In this document: piece by piece, positions 1-9,837 of the stretch | Position numbering within the stretch: the first letter of the stretch is position 1 | How the letters are laid out: each line of letters starts with the position of its first letter | Source: Chrysophaeum taylorii | Lineage: Eukaryota; Sar; Pelagophyceae; Pelagomonadales; Pelagomonadaceae | Length of the DNA stretch: 64,000 bases | Reading direction: 5' to 3' | Assembly (NCBI GenBank): GCA_029834535.1 | Contig: JAQMWT010000009.1 | Coordinates: forward strand, 434,001-498,000 | The notes under the pieces: model-generated | The model's database searches: none | What the model saw: the letters and a program-made list of their open reading frames with translations, nothing else | What the model was told of the DNA's origin: nothing | Program-made: the position numbers and the translations under genes

Positions 1-3000
1 CGGGAGCGGCGAAGGCTGCGGGGTCGGGAGCGGGCTTGGGTACGCCGTTGGTGTGCCGGTGGGAACGCCCGAAGGCAGCGGGGTCGGAGCGGGCGACGGC
101 AGCTCGGTCGGCGCGGGCGTCGGCTTGTCTGTGGGAGCCGCCGTCGGATCAGGGGTCGGGACAGACGTCGGCACATCCGTTGGCAACGACGAGGGTAAAT
201 GCGTTGGCACTGACGAAGGAATCGACGTCGGCGCGTCGGTCGGAAGCGACGAAGGACTCGACGTCGGAAGCGGTGAGGGACAAGATGTCGGCGCGGCCTA
301 CGCTTCCTATCATTATCAAGATCGAACGAACGAACGAACGAACGAACGAACGAACAAAAGGCTCCTCCTCACCGTCGGCAGTGATGATGGGATGCTCGTT
401 GGCAGGCTGCTCGGGAAGCCTGATGGCACGGGCGTTGGATATTTCGACGGCACGGGCGTTGGGTCCATGGAAGGCATCGAGGTGGGCGCGCCTGTCGGCA
501 CAGGCGAGGGCACCGGTGTGGGATCTCGGGTTGGGGCAGAGGTGGGATTCGACGTCGGGGCAGATGTCGGGTCGTCGGTCGGCAGCGAGCTCGGGAAGGA
601 CGACGGGATACTCGTTGGTGGCAGAGTTGGAATGGGTGTCGGCGAGCTCGACGGACGAGATGTGGGCACACCGGTCGGAACCATTGACGGGACAGCCGTG
701 GGAACTTCGGTGGGCATGTCAGTAGGCAGGCCTGTCGGCACCGAAGATGGGATCGGAGTGGGGTCAAAAGTAGGGATATCAGTGGGCAGGCTCGTCGGCA
801 CAGCAGATGGAATCGGAGTGGGGTCAAAAGTAGGGACGTCGGTAGGCAGGCTCGTCGGCACAGCAGACGGGATCGGAGTGGGGTCAAAAGTAGGGACGTC
901 GGTAGGCAGGCTCGTCGGCACAGCAGACGGGATCGGAGTGGGGTCAAAAGTAGGGATGTCGGTGGGCAGGCTCGTCGGCACAGCAGACGGGATCGGAGTG
1001 GGGTCAGCAGATGGGATCGGAGTGGGGTCTTTTGTGGGCATGTCGGTGGGCAAGCTTGTCGGCACAGCAGATGGGATCGGAGTGGGGTCAGACGTAGGGA
1101 TGTCTGTGGGCAGACTTGTTGGCACAGAAGATGGGATCGGAGTGGGGTCTTCAGTGGGCATGTCCGTCGGCCGGCTTGTCGGCACAGAAGATGGAATGGG
1201 AGTGGGGTCTTCTGTGGGCATGTCGGTAGGCAAACTTGTGGGCAAAGAAGATGGGACCGGAGTGGGGTCTTCTGTGGGCATGTCGGTAGGCAGACTTGTT
1301 GGCAAAGAAGATGGGATCGGAGTGGGGTCTTCAGTGGGCATGTCGGTGGGCAAGCTTGTCGGCACAGAAGATGGGATCGGAGTGGGGTCAAAAGTAGGGA
1401 TGTCGGTAGGCAGGCTCGTCGGCACAGCAGACGGGATCGGAGTGGGGGCAAAAGTAGGGATGTCGGTGGGCAGGCTCGTCGGCACAGCAGATGGGATCGG
1501 AGTGGGGGCAAAAGTAGGGGTGTCGGTGGGCAGACTTGTCGGCAGAGAAGATGGGATCGAAGTGGGGTCAAACGTAGGGATGTCTGTGGGCAGACTAGTC
1601 GGCAAAGAAGACGGGATCGGAGTGGGATCAAAAGTAGGAATGTCGGTGGGGAAGCTTGTCGGCACAGAAGATGGGATCGGAGTTGGGTCTTCAGTGGGCA
1701 TGTCGGTAGGCAGGCTAGTCGGCACGGAAGATGGGATCGGAGTGGGGTCAAACGTAGGGATGTCTGTGGGCAGGCTAGTCGGCACAGAAGATGGAATTGG
1801 AGTGGGATCAAAAGTAGGAATGTCGGTGGGCAGGGTAGTCGGCACAGCAGATGGGATCGGAGTGGGGTCAAACGTAGGGATGTCTGTGGGCAGGCTAGTC
1901 GGCACAGAAGATGGGATCGGAGTGGGATCAAAAGTAGGAATGTCGGTGGGCAGGCTTGTCGGCAAAGCAGATGGGATCGGAGTGGGGTCAGCAGATGGGA
2001 TCGGAGTGGGATCAAAAGTAGGAATGTCGGTGGGCAAGCTTGTCGGCACAGAAGATGGGATCGGAGTTGGGTCTTCAGTGGGCATGTCGGTAGGCAGACT
2101 TGTCGGCACGGAAGATGGGATCGTAGTGGGGTCAAACGTAGGGATGTCTGTGGGCAGGCTAGTCGGCACAGAAGATGGGATCGGAGTGGGATCAAAAGTA
2201 GGAATGTTGGTGGGCAGGCTTGTCGGCACAGCAGATGGGATCGGAGTGGGGTCAAACGTAGGGATGTCTGTGGGCAGGCTTGTCGGCACAGAAGATGGGA
2301 TCGGAGTGGGATCAAAAGTAGGAATGTCGGTGGGCAGGCTTGTCGGCACAGCAGATGGGATCGGAGTGGGGTCAGCAGATGGGATCGGAGTGGGATCAAA
2401 AGTAGGAATGTCGGTGGGCAAGCTTGTCGGCACAGAAGATGGAATTGGAGTGGGGTCAAACGTAGGGATGTCTGTGGGCAGGCGAGTCGGCACAGAAGAT
2501 GGGATCGGAGTGGGATCAAAAGTAGGAATGTCGGTGGGCAGGCTTGTCGGCACAGCAGATGGGATCGGAGTGGGGTCAGCAGATGGGATCGGAGTGGGGT
2601 CAAAAGTAGGGATGCCGGTAGGCAAGCTCGTCGGCACAGCAGATGGGATCGGAGTGGGGTCAAAAGTAGGGATATCAGTGGGCAGGCTAGTCGGCACAGA
2701 AGATGGGATCGGAGTGGGATCAAAAGTAGGAATGTCGGTGGGCAGGCTTGTCGGCACAGCAGATGGGATCGGAGTGGGGTCAAACGTAGGGATGTCTGTG
2801 GGCAAGCTTGTCGGCACAGAAGATGGGATCGGAGTGGGATCAAAAGTAGGAATGTCGGTAGGCAGACTTGTCGGCACGGAAGATGGGATCGCAGTGGGGT
2901 CAAACGTAGGGATGTCGGTAGGCAAGCTCGTCGGTACAGCAGATGGGATCGGAGTGGGGTCAAAAGTAGGGATGCCGGTAGGCAAGCTCGTCGGCACAGC

Positions 3001-5217
3001 AGATGGGATCGGAGTGGGGTCAAACGTAGGGAGGTCTGTGGGCAGGCTTGTCGGCACAGAAGATGGGATCGGAGTGGGATCAAAAGTAGGAATGTCGGTG
3101 GGCAGGCTTGTCGGCACAGCAGATGGGATCGGAGTGGGGTCAAACGTAGGGATGTCTGTGGGCAGGCTAGTCGGCACGGAAGATGGGATTGGAGTGGGAT
3201 CAAAAGTAGGAATGTCGGTGGGCAGGCTTGTCGGCACAGCAGATGGGATCGAAGTGGGGTCAGCAGATGGGATCGGAGTGGGGTCTTCAGTCGGCATGTC
3301 GGTGGGCAGAGTTGTTGGCAAAGAAGATGGGATCGGAGTGGGGTCTTCTGTGGGCATGTCGGTGGGCAAGCTTGTCGGCACTGAAGACGGGATCGGAGTG
3401 GGGTCTTCAGTGGGCATGTCGGTTGGCAGACTTGTCGGCACAGAAGATGGGATCGCAGTGGGGTCAAACGTAGGGATGTCGGTAGGCAAGCTCGTCGGTA
3501 CAGCAGATGGGATCGGAGTGGGGTCAAACGTAGGGATGCCGGTAGGCAAGCTCGTCGGCACAGCAGATGGGGTCGGAGTGGGGTCAAACGTAGGGAGGTC
3601 TGTGGGCAGGCTTGTCGGCACAGAAGATGGGATCGGAGTGGGGCCAGCAGATGGGATCGGAGTGGGGTCAAACGTAGGGATGTCGGTGGGCAGGCTTGTT
3701 GGCACAGCAGATGGAATCGGAGTGGGGTCAAACGTAGGGATGTCGGTGGGCAGGCTTGTTGGCACAGCAGATGGGATCGGAGTTGGGTTAAACGTAGGGA
3801 TGTCGGTGGGCAGGCTTGTTGGCACAGCAGATGGGATAGGAGTGGGGTCAAACGTAGGGATGTCGGTGGGCAGGTTCGTCGGCACAGAAGACGGGATCGG
3901 AGTGGGGTCAAACGTAGGGATGGCCGTGGGGTCAGACGTAGGGATGTCGGTGGGCAGGGTCGTGGGCAGCATCGATGGGATCGCAGTGGGGTCAAACGTA
4001 GGGATGTCGGTGGGCAGGGTCGTGGGCACCATCGACGGGACGGCTGTCGGAGGCAGAGTTGGGATGTCGGTGGGCCGGGTCGTGGGCACCATCGATGGGC
4101 TCGCAGTGGGGTCAAACGTAGGGATGTCGGTGGGCAGGGTCGTGGGCACCATCGACGGGATGGCTGTCGGAGGTAACGTTGGGATGTCGGTGGGCAGGCT
4201 TGTCGGCACAGCCGATGGGATCGCGGTGGGGTCAAAAGTAGGGATGTCGGTGGGCAGGTTTGTCGGCACAGCAGATGGCATTGCAGTGGGGTCAAACGTG
4301 GGGATGGCCGTGGGGTCAAAAGTTGGGACGTCCGTGGGCAGTTTCGTCGGCATCATCGTCGGGATCGCAGTGGGTTCAGAAGTAGGGACATCGGTAGACA
4401 GGTTTGTAGGCACCATCGATGGGATGGCCGTTGGAGGCAGCGTTGGGATGGCCGTCGGAGGCAGCGTTGGGATATCCGTGGGCAGGTTTGTTGGCACGTT
4501 CGACGGGATGGCCGTGGGGTCAGAAGTAGGGATGTCGGTAGGCACGTTCGTGGGCACTATCGACGGGATGGCCGTAGGAGGCAGCGTTGGGACTTTTGTG
4601 GGCAGGTTTGTCGGCGGTATCGACGGGATGGCCGTGGGATCGCTTGTTGGGATGTCGGTTGGCGTGTTCGTCGGCAGCCTTGAAGGGATAGCAGTCGGGT
4701 CAAACGTAGGGATGTCTGAGGGGAGGCTTGTCGGAACCGTCGACGGGATACCCGTGGGGTCAAGAGTAGGGATGTCCGTGGGCAGGCTGGTTGGCGACAG
4801 CGACGGGACGCCTGTCGGAGGCAGTGTTGGGCTGGGTGACGGCGCCGCGGAAGGCAAGGGCGACGGAATGCCAGATGGCGGCAGCGTGGAAATGGGCGAG
4901 GGTAGGACCGTCGGTGTTACCGAGGGTACGCCGGTCGGAGGCAGCGTGGGGGCGGACAAGGGCTGGACCGTCGGAGTGACGCTCGGCGCATCTGTCGGTT
5001 CCGACGAGGGCTGGAAGCTAGGCACGTTCGTGGCGCTCGGCGCCGACGACGGGCACGGCGTGGGCTCCAAGCTCGGAACCCACGTGGGCCCTACCGTCGA
5101 GCTGGGCGACGCGGTCGGAGTCTGCTGCTCCGGCGAGTCGAGGCGCCGCCGGAACCAAGACCCCCACGTGTCGCCGCCGGCAACAGCGATGGCCGCCAGC
5201 CAAACCAAGAGACGCAT
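1..5217 (-). CDS. Giant secreted/cell-surface Pro-Thr repeat protein (3' end outside window)
   Basis: The ATG at 5217 opens a protein with a hydrophobic N-terminus (MRLLVWLAAIAVAGG), a plausible signal peptide. About 1,600 residues of low-complexity Pro/Thr/Ser/Asp repeats follow. The dominant unit is 20 residues (60 bp), of the type PTDIPTFDPTPIPSSVPTSL, repeated about 60 times between roughly 4700 and 720. Eight-residue half-units (TPIPSADP) are inserted at several places. The repeats are more diverged toward both ends. After an inferred phase-0 intron (298-372) the same PxPT pattern continues to base 1, so the C-terminus lies outside the window. At least 1,714 residues are visible. PT-repeat proteins of this kind occur in algal stramenopiles and haptophytes and are usually taken as secreted or wall-associated and possibly O-glycosylated; that role is inference. 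The plus strand is also open throughout, but it has no signal peptide and reads only Gly/Val-rich repeats, so minus is preferred. Confidence 0.75.
298..372 (-). other. Intron of the PT-repeat gene containing a GTTC microsatellite
   Basis: On the minus strand ACG is followed by GTGAGG (donor at 372), and the stretch ends ...GAAGCGTAG (acceptor at 298). Removing these 75 nt joins LPT to AAPTSCPSP in phase 0 and restores the PT repeat frame. Reading through instead gives LLFVRSFVRS and a stop. The interior is mostly a (GTTC)n tetranucleotide run at about 320-354. Splicing is inferred from frame continuity only. Confidence 0.7.
720..4700. repeat. 60-bp tandem repeat array (coding minisatellite)
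   Basis: The sequence repeats with a 60-bp period, almost in register from about 1020 to 1980, with typical plus-strand core GGGATCGGAGTGGGGTC. Neighbouring units are near-identical or fall into a few interleaved types (AAAGTAGG, AACGTAGG and TCAGTGGGCATG variants). Extra 24-bp half-units appear near 999, 1977, 2371, 2571, 3251 and 3636. This pattern indicates repeated unequal exchange. The period is a multiple of three, so the coding frame survives copy-number change. Confidence 0.9.
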
Positions 5218-5334
5218 TACCCGATATCCATCGAATTACCCTTGACCAACTCAACTATATTTGCATGACTTCGAAATGACGCAGTCTTCTGGCAATTTGG
5301 ATGCAATTTGGATGCGGGGTTTACGGATGGTGGG

Positions 5335-6340
5335 CGCCCCGCTAAAGCTTTGTGCCCGGGGGTCTGCGGACCAAAGTTTCGTGCTAGGAGGGTGCGCGCG
5401 CGCAGCTAGGAGAGGCCTTAAAGCGAGGCTTGCTCGCCTCGCTTGCCAAGTGCCTAGGCGTCAGGAGAGCAATAGACCGACGGACAGCCGCGGACTGGGG
5501 CGGCCAGGAAGGAACGCCCCTGCTAGCCAGGGTAGGGTCGGATAAGAAATTTCGTACGAGCCGTTAACTATGTTTCAGTTTGTACTAAGACATACTCAAC
5601 GGATCGCTGAGCTATGTTCATTTGTACTCAAGCAGTATGTGCCGCCACGCCGCGAGATCGTCGCGATGGAACTAGTCCCCATAGTGAAGTCGGCATCCTT
5701 TCGTCCCCTCACGCAAAAAAAGGAAAAAGCCCACGCGTTGTAAGACCCGTCGTTGCGGCGCGGGCTAGTCTCGTTTTCTTATCCGACCCTAGTAGCCTCG
5801 CGCTCTTCGCGGGCACAGGCGCTGAAGAATCGGGCCAGAGGGTGCGCGGCTGTAGAGAGGGCACTGTGCCTCGGACTTACGCGCGACTCCGGACCGTAGA
5901 ACTTGACGAGGTATTGTATGCGTCCTGTCCTCAAGACGGCGACGATGACGACGACGACAACGTACCGCCCTCGGTGAACATGGGCGAGGCCAACGAGCCA
6001 GACTCCGTCGACGAGCCCGCCCTCGAGGAGGAGGAGGAGAACTCCGCTCCCGAGGAGAACCTCCGCGGCTACCTCATGGACCTCAGAGGCGCTGCATTCT
6101 ACCACGAGGCCGCCGTATTCCTGGCGACCCACCCATTGGCATTGAGCGTCGCCAAACTCCCGCCTCGAACCCAAAGTTCCTTGCCAATCTGTAGCCAACC
6201 TTAGAGAGCCACTCTGCAGTTTTGCCCGTCGTCTTGGCGGGGGTTTACCAACCCCCTTGCGTTATTGAGGGGTCAGCGACCCCCCAGTGGCAAACTTTCG
6301 TGCCGGGGGTTGTTTCCGCTGTGTTTGTGGCAGCAACACA
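5335..6340 (+). repeat. Dispersed repeat family 2, copy 1 (interrupted by a small TIR element)
   Basis: This segment matches 27520-28375 in the same orientation. Shared blocks include the left end (GCTAAAGCTTTGTGC near 5340), a central block coding LDEVLYASCPQDGDD then an acidic stretch with EPDSVDEP, and the right end (ACCCCCCAG...TTTCGTGC..GGGGG near 6280-6310). The open frame 5614-6204 spans the central block but also runs through the nested insert, so it is probably not a gene in its present form. The acidic peptide is not a domain I recognise. Two alignable copies about 22 kb apart show a mobile or duplicated element of unknown class. Confidence 0.65.
5533..5791. mobile_element. Putative ~260-bp MITE with 17-bp terminal inverted repeats
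   Basis: TAGGGTCGGATAAGAAA at 5533-5549 is perfectly inverted at 5775-5791 (TTTCTTATCCGACCCTA). The 259 bp enclosed lie exactly where copy 1 of dispersed family 2 stops aligning with copy 2, and the alignment resumes immediately after (AGCCTCGCGCTCTTCGCGG). That is the pattern of an insertion into an older repeat. The ends begin and finish with TA, which would fit a Tc1/mariner-type TA target duplication. A TAGCC direct repeat just outside (5524-5528 and 5793-5797) is an alternative target duplication. No transposase is encoded, so it would be non-autonomous. Confidence 0.6.
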
Positions 6341-6361
6341 ACAACCACTTTTTTCATCGAT

Positions 6362-7395
6362 TTCTACCACTGCAAGTGCAGGCCAGTAAGTTCGCCAGTA
6401 AGTTCACCTAGTCCCAATCTCTAACCCCAGTAAGTTCACCTGGTCCCAGTAAGTTCACCTGGTCAGTAAGTTCACCTAGTCCAAATCTCTAACCCCAGTA
6501 AGTTCGGCGTAAACCCACTCGTGCTCACACCACTCCTTCGAGCTCGTCGCTGTCGCCTCCGCCAAGCTGCTTCGATCCGCACACGCCGCTAACCTTTCAG
6601 TTTACTCTGAAACCCCCAGTAAGCTCACCTGCTCCCAGTAAGTTCACCTGGTCACTATATTCACCTAGTCCCAATCTCAAGCCCCAGTAAGTCCACGTGG
6701 TCCCAGTAAGTTCACCTACAGTGCGCGTGTAGACGCCGGGAGGGGGCTTATCGGTATTGCGCAGCACGTGTGGGGTAGGGCGGAGTCGTCGACTCAGAAG
6801 AGTATATTCTCGGGGTTGCCGATCGACAGAGAGCCACGTACAGCCCTGACAGAAGACGGGCTTGTGGGCAAGAGGACGCGGACCTCGCGGGGCGTCTGGT
6901 CCTGGCTCTTGTTGATCGTTTGGCGTAGGCGGGCCTTAAGGGATACAGGTTGGAGGAGCCTCGGTGACAACGACACGATCGATCATGTATCTGGTACCGT
7001 TGCAGTGGCCGTGCGACGGGTCAAGGTTGCGAAGACTTTAAGCTCGCGATCAAAGTCAGCATGCCGTTGGTTGTCAGGGAGTTCAAAACTCGACTCTTGA
7101 GAGCGAGGCGTCGTCTTCCGACCCAACCTAGTCGGCCGAAAAGAACTCCGACGCCTCGTCTCCGGGAAAAAAAGGCCGCGGTCATGCGCGCGTTGTCAGC
7201 ATCGACAACATCGTTTCGACGGGGCGTGAGAATGGCGCGCCGAAAGAGCCGCCGCGGGTCGTGGAAATAGTCTGCGAGGTCGCCGTAGACGGCTTGGAGG
7301 ATCACTGTCTGGCTCGCGGGCCTACCTGATCCTTACCCTACATCGAGGGACAGACAGACAGACAAACAAACAAACAAACAAACAAACAGACAACA
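6362..7395 (-). mobile_element. Helitron-helicase/iteron compound repeat, copy A
   Basis: First of three tandem units of about 1.01 kb. The left third (6385-6720) is an array of short iterons built on CCAGTAAGTTCACCTGG. The middle (6721-7320), read on the minus strand, encodes frame-broken pieces of the C-terminal part of a Pif1-like helicase: AVYGDLADYFHDPRRLF, ILTPRRNDVVDADNARM, NSLTTNG and a KSQ-QTPREV block. Those blocks match the helicase tail of Helitron Rep-Hel proteins and contain SF1B motifs near the end. The right end is a (GACA/AACA)n tract at 7343-7395. No Rep nuclease half is present. The frame is interrupted at several points, so this is a degenerate fragment. Confidence 0.7.
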
Positions 7396-8405
7396 CAAGT
7401 GCAGGCCAGCAAGTTCACCTAGTCCCAATCTCTAACCCCAGTAAGTTCACCTGGTCCCAGTAAGTTCACCTAGTCCCAATCTCTAACCCCAGTAAGTTCG
7501 GCGTAAGCCCACTCGTGCTCACATCCACTCACCCCACTCTCCTTCGAGCTCGTCGCTCTCACCTCCGCCAATCTAAGCTGCTTTGATCCGTACACGCCGC
7601 TAGCCCTTGCGTTCACTCTAAAAACCCCAGTAAGTTCACTTGGTCCCAGTAAGTTCACCTGGTCACTTAGTTCACCTAGTCCCAATCTCAAACCCCAGTA
7701 AGTTCACCTGGTCCCAGTAAGTTCACCTACAGTGCGCGTGTAGACGCCGGGAGGGGGCTTATCGGTATTGCGCAGCACGTGTGGGGTAGGGTGGAGTCGT
7801 CGACCCAGATGAGTATATCCTCGGGGATGCCGATCGACAGAGAGCCACGTAGAGCTGGACGTGGCAGAAGACGGGCTTGGGAAAGAGGACGCCGACCTCG
7901 CGGGGCGTCTGGCCCTGGCTCTTGGTGATCGTTTGGCGTCGGCGGGCCTTACGGGATACAGGTTGGAGGAGCCTCGGTGACAACGACACGATCGATCATG
8001 TATCTGGTACCGTTGCAGTGGCCGTGCGACGGGTCAAGGTTGCGAAGACTTTAAGCTCGCGATCAAAGTCAGCATGCCGTTGGTTGTCAGGGAGTTCAAA
8101 ACTCGACTCTTGAGAGCGAGGCGTCGTCTTCCGACCCAACCTAGTCGGCCGAAAAGAACTCCGACGCCTCGTCTCCGGGAAAAAAAGGCCGCGGTCATGC
8201 GCGCGTTGTCAGCATCGACAACATCGTTTCGACGGGGCGTGAGAATGGCGCGCTGAAAGAGCCGCCGCGGGTCGTGGAAATAGTCTGCGAGGTCGCCGTA
8301 GACGGCTTGGAGGATCACTGTCTGGCTCGCGGGCCTACCTGATCCTTACCCTAAATCGAGGGACAGACAGACAGACAAACAAACAAACAAACAAACAAAC
8401 AGACA
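7396..8405 (-). mobile_element. Helitron-helicase/iteron compound repeat, copy B
   Basis: Second tandem unit, with its iteron array at 7402-7731, helicase remnant at 7732-8335 on the minus strand, and GACA/AACA tail at 8361-8405. The helicase part carries KSQGQTPREVGVLFPKPVF followed by a QLYVALCRS block, which correspond to the final helicase motifs of Pif1/Helitron enzymes. The helicase segment is nearly identical to copy A, including the AAAAAAAGG interruption. The iteron block instead differs from A and resembles a diverged version. This suggests exchange between units after duplication. Confidence 0.7.
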
Positions 8406-9440
8406 ACACAAGTGCAGGCCAGTAAGTTCACCTAGTCCCAATCTCTAACCCCAGTAAGTTCACCTGGTCCCAGTAAGTTCACCTGGTCAGTAAGTTCACC
8501 TAGTCCAAATCTCTAACCCCAGTAAGTTCGGCGTAAACCCACTCGTGCTCACACCACTCCTTCGAGCTCGTCGCTGTCGCCTCCGCCAAGCTGCTTCGAT
8601 CCGCACACGCCGCTAACCTTTCAGTTTACTCTGAAACCCCCAGTAAGCTCACCTGCTCCCAGTAAGTTCACCTGGTCACTATATTCACCTAGTCCCAATC
8701 TCAAGCCCCAGTAAGTCCACGTGGTCCCAGTAAGTTCACCTACAGTGCGCGTGTAGACGCCGGGAGGGGGCTTATCGGTATTGCGGAGCACGTGTGAAGT
8801 AGGGTGGAGTCGTCGACTCAGAAGAGCATATTCTCGGGGTTGCCGATCGACAGAGAGCCACGTAGAGCTGGACGTGACAGAAGACGGGCTTGTGGGCAAG
8901 AGGACGCCGACCTCGCGGGGCGTCTGGCCCTGGCTCTTGGTGATCGTTTGGCGTCGGCGGGCCTTAAGGGATACAGGTTGGAGGAGCCTCGGTGACAACG
9001 ACACGATCGATCATGTATCTGGTACCGTTGCAGTGGCCGTGCGACGGGTCGAGGTTGCGAAGACTTTAAGCTCGCGATCAAAGTCAGCATGCCGTTGGTT
9101 GTCAGGGAGTTCAAAACTCGACTGTAAAGAGCGAGGCGTCGGCTTCCGACCCAACCTAGTCGGCCGAAAAGAACTCCGACGCCTCGTCTTCGGAAAAAAG
9201 GCCGCGGTCATGCGCGCGTTGTCAGCATCGACAACATCGTTTCGACGGGGCGTGAGAATGGCGCGCTGAAAGAGCCGCCGCGGGTCGTGGAAATAGTCTG
9301 CGAGGTCGCCGTAGACGGCTTGGAGGATCACTGTCTGGCTCTCGCTTCTACCTGATCCTTACTCTCGCGCCAACCTGATCCTTACCCTAAATCGAGGGAC
9401 AAACAGACAAACATACAAACAGACAGACAGACAAACATCT
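8406..9440 (-). mobile_element. Helitron-helicase/iteron compound repeat, copy C
   Basis: Third tandem unit, with iterons at 8410-8744, helicase remnant at 8745-9345 (minus) and a GACA/AACA tail at 9395-9440. Its iteron block is almost the same as that of copy A (shared CTTTCAGTTTACTCTGAAAC and the variant AAGCTCACCTGCTCC). Its helicase block carries private differences (CTGTAAAGAGCGAGGCG, and CTTCGG before the A run). The right end has an extra CTGATCCTTACTCTCGCGCC segment also seen in the copy at 32262. The coding frame is broken. Confidence 0.7.
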
Positions 9441-9837
9441 GTCGATTAGTAGTTAGGACCCCAGATCGCGTCATTATCCTTACCCCAGAACACGGACGCA
9501 AACGATTTCACAGCGGGGCCGGCGAGCCGTCAGGTTTTGATACATACAGGTTTCGGCGCTTTTTCGCAATCGCAAATTTTCCGCGGCTCGGCGTCTCGAG
9601 GCGAGAACACTTGCCGTGGCAGGCCGTGAGGCAAGGGCGGCGAGGAGTTGGTGAGGTGCCGGCCTCGAAGCGACGGAAGCTTCGCGCCGTGAGCAGTCTT
9701 CCAAGTCCCACGCTTCTCCATATTCTTGGATCATTTTCTGGCACGCCCGTTTCGAGACGTCACGATACCCCAAAGTGGATAGGGGTCGGTTCTCGCTTTC
9801 TCGGATGTCTTTACTCTTTACTTCAAATTGGCAGATG
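9441..9837. other. Unassigned 0.4 kb between opposed Helitron repeats
   Basis: Short frames exist on the minus strand (for example 9480-9773, 97 codons, with KMIQEYGEAWDLEDC near its start), but I recognise no domain and no homology to neighbouring repeats. It may be unique sequence that became trapped between repeat copies, or a further repeat fragment. Confidence 0.4.

Noticed and set aside
53-5245. 1,730-codon plus-strand frame of Gly/Val repeats
   Set aside because: It is the antisense of the PT-repeat gene. A 60-bp period without stops leaves several frames open, there is no signal peptide, and it reads through the inferred intron.
5614-6204. 196-codon frame as an independent gene
   Set aside because: It crosses the boundary of the nested TIR element, so its first third derives from the insertion; the remainder is part of a dispersed repeat.
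6385-6720. Iteron arrays as a CRISPR array
   Set aside because: Eukaryotic context, no cas genes, very short and uneven spacing, no unique spacers of uniform size, and linkage to a Helitron helicase fragment.
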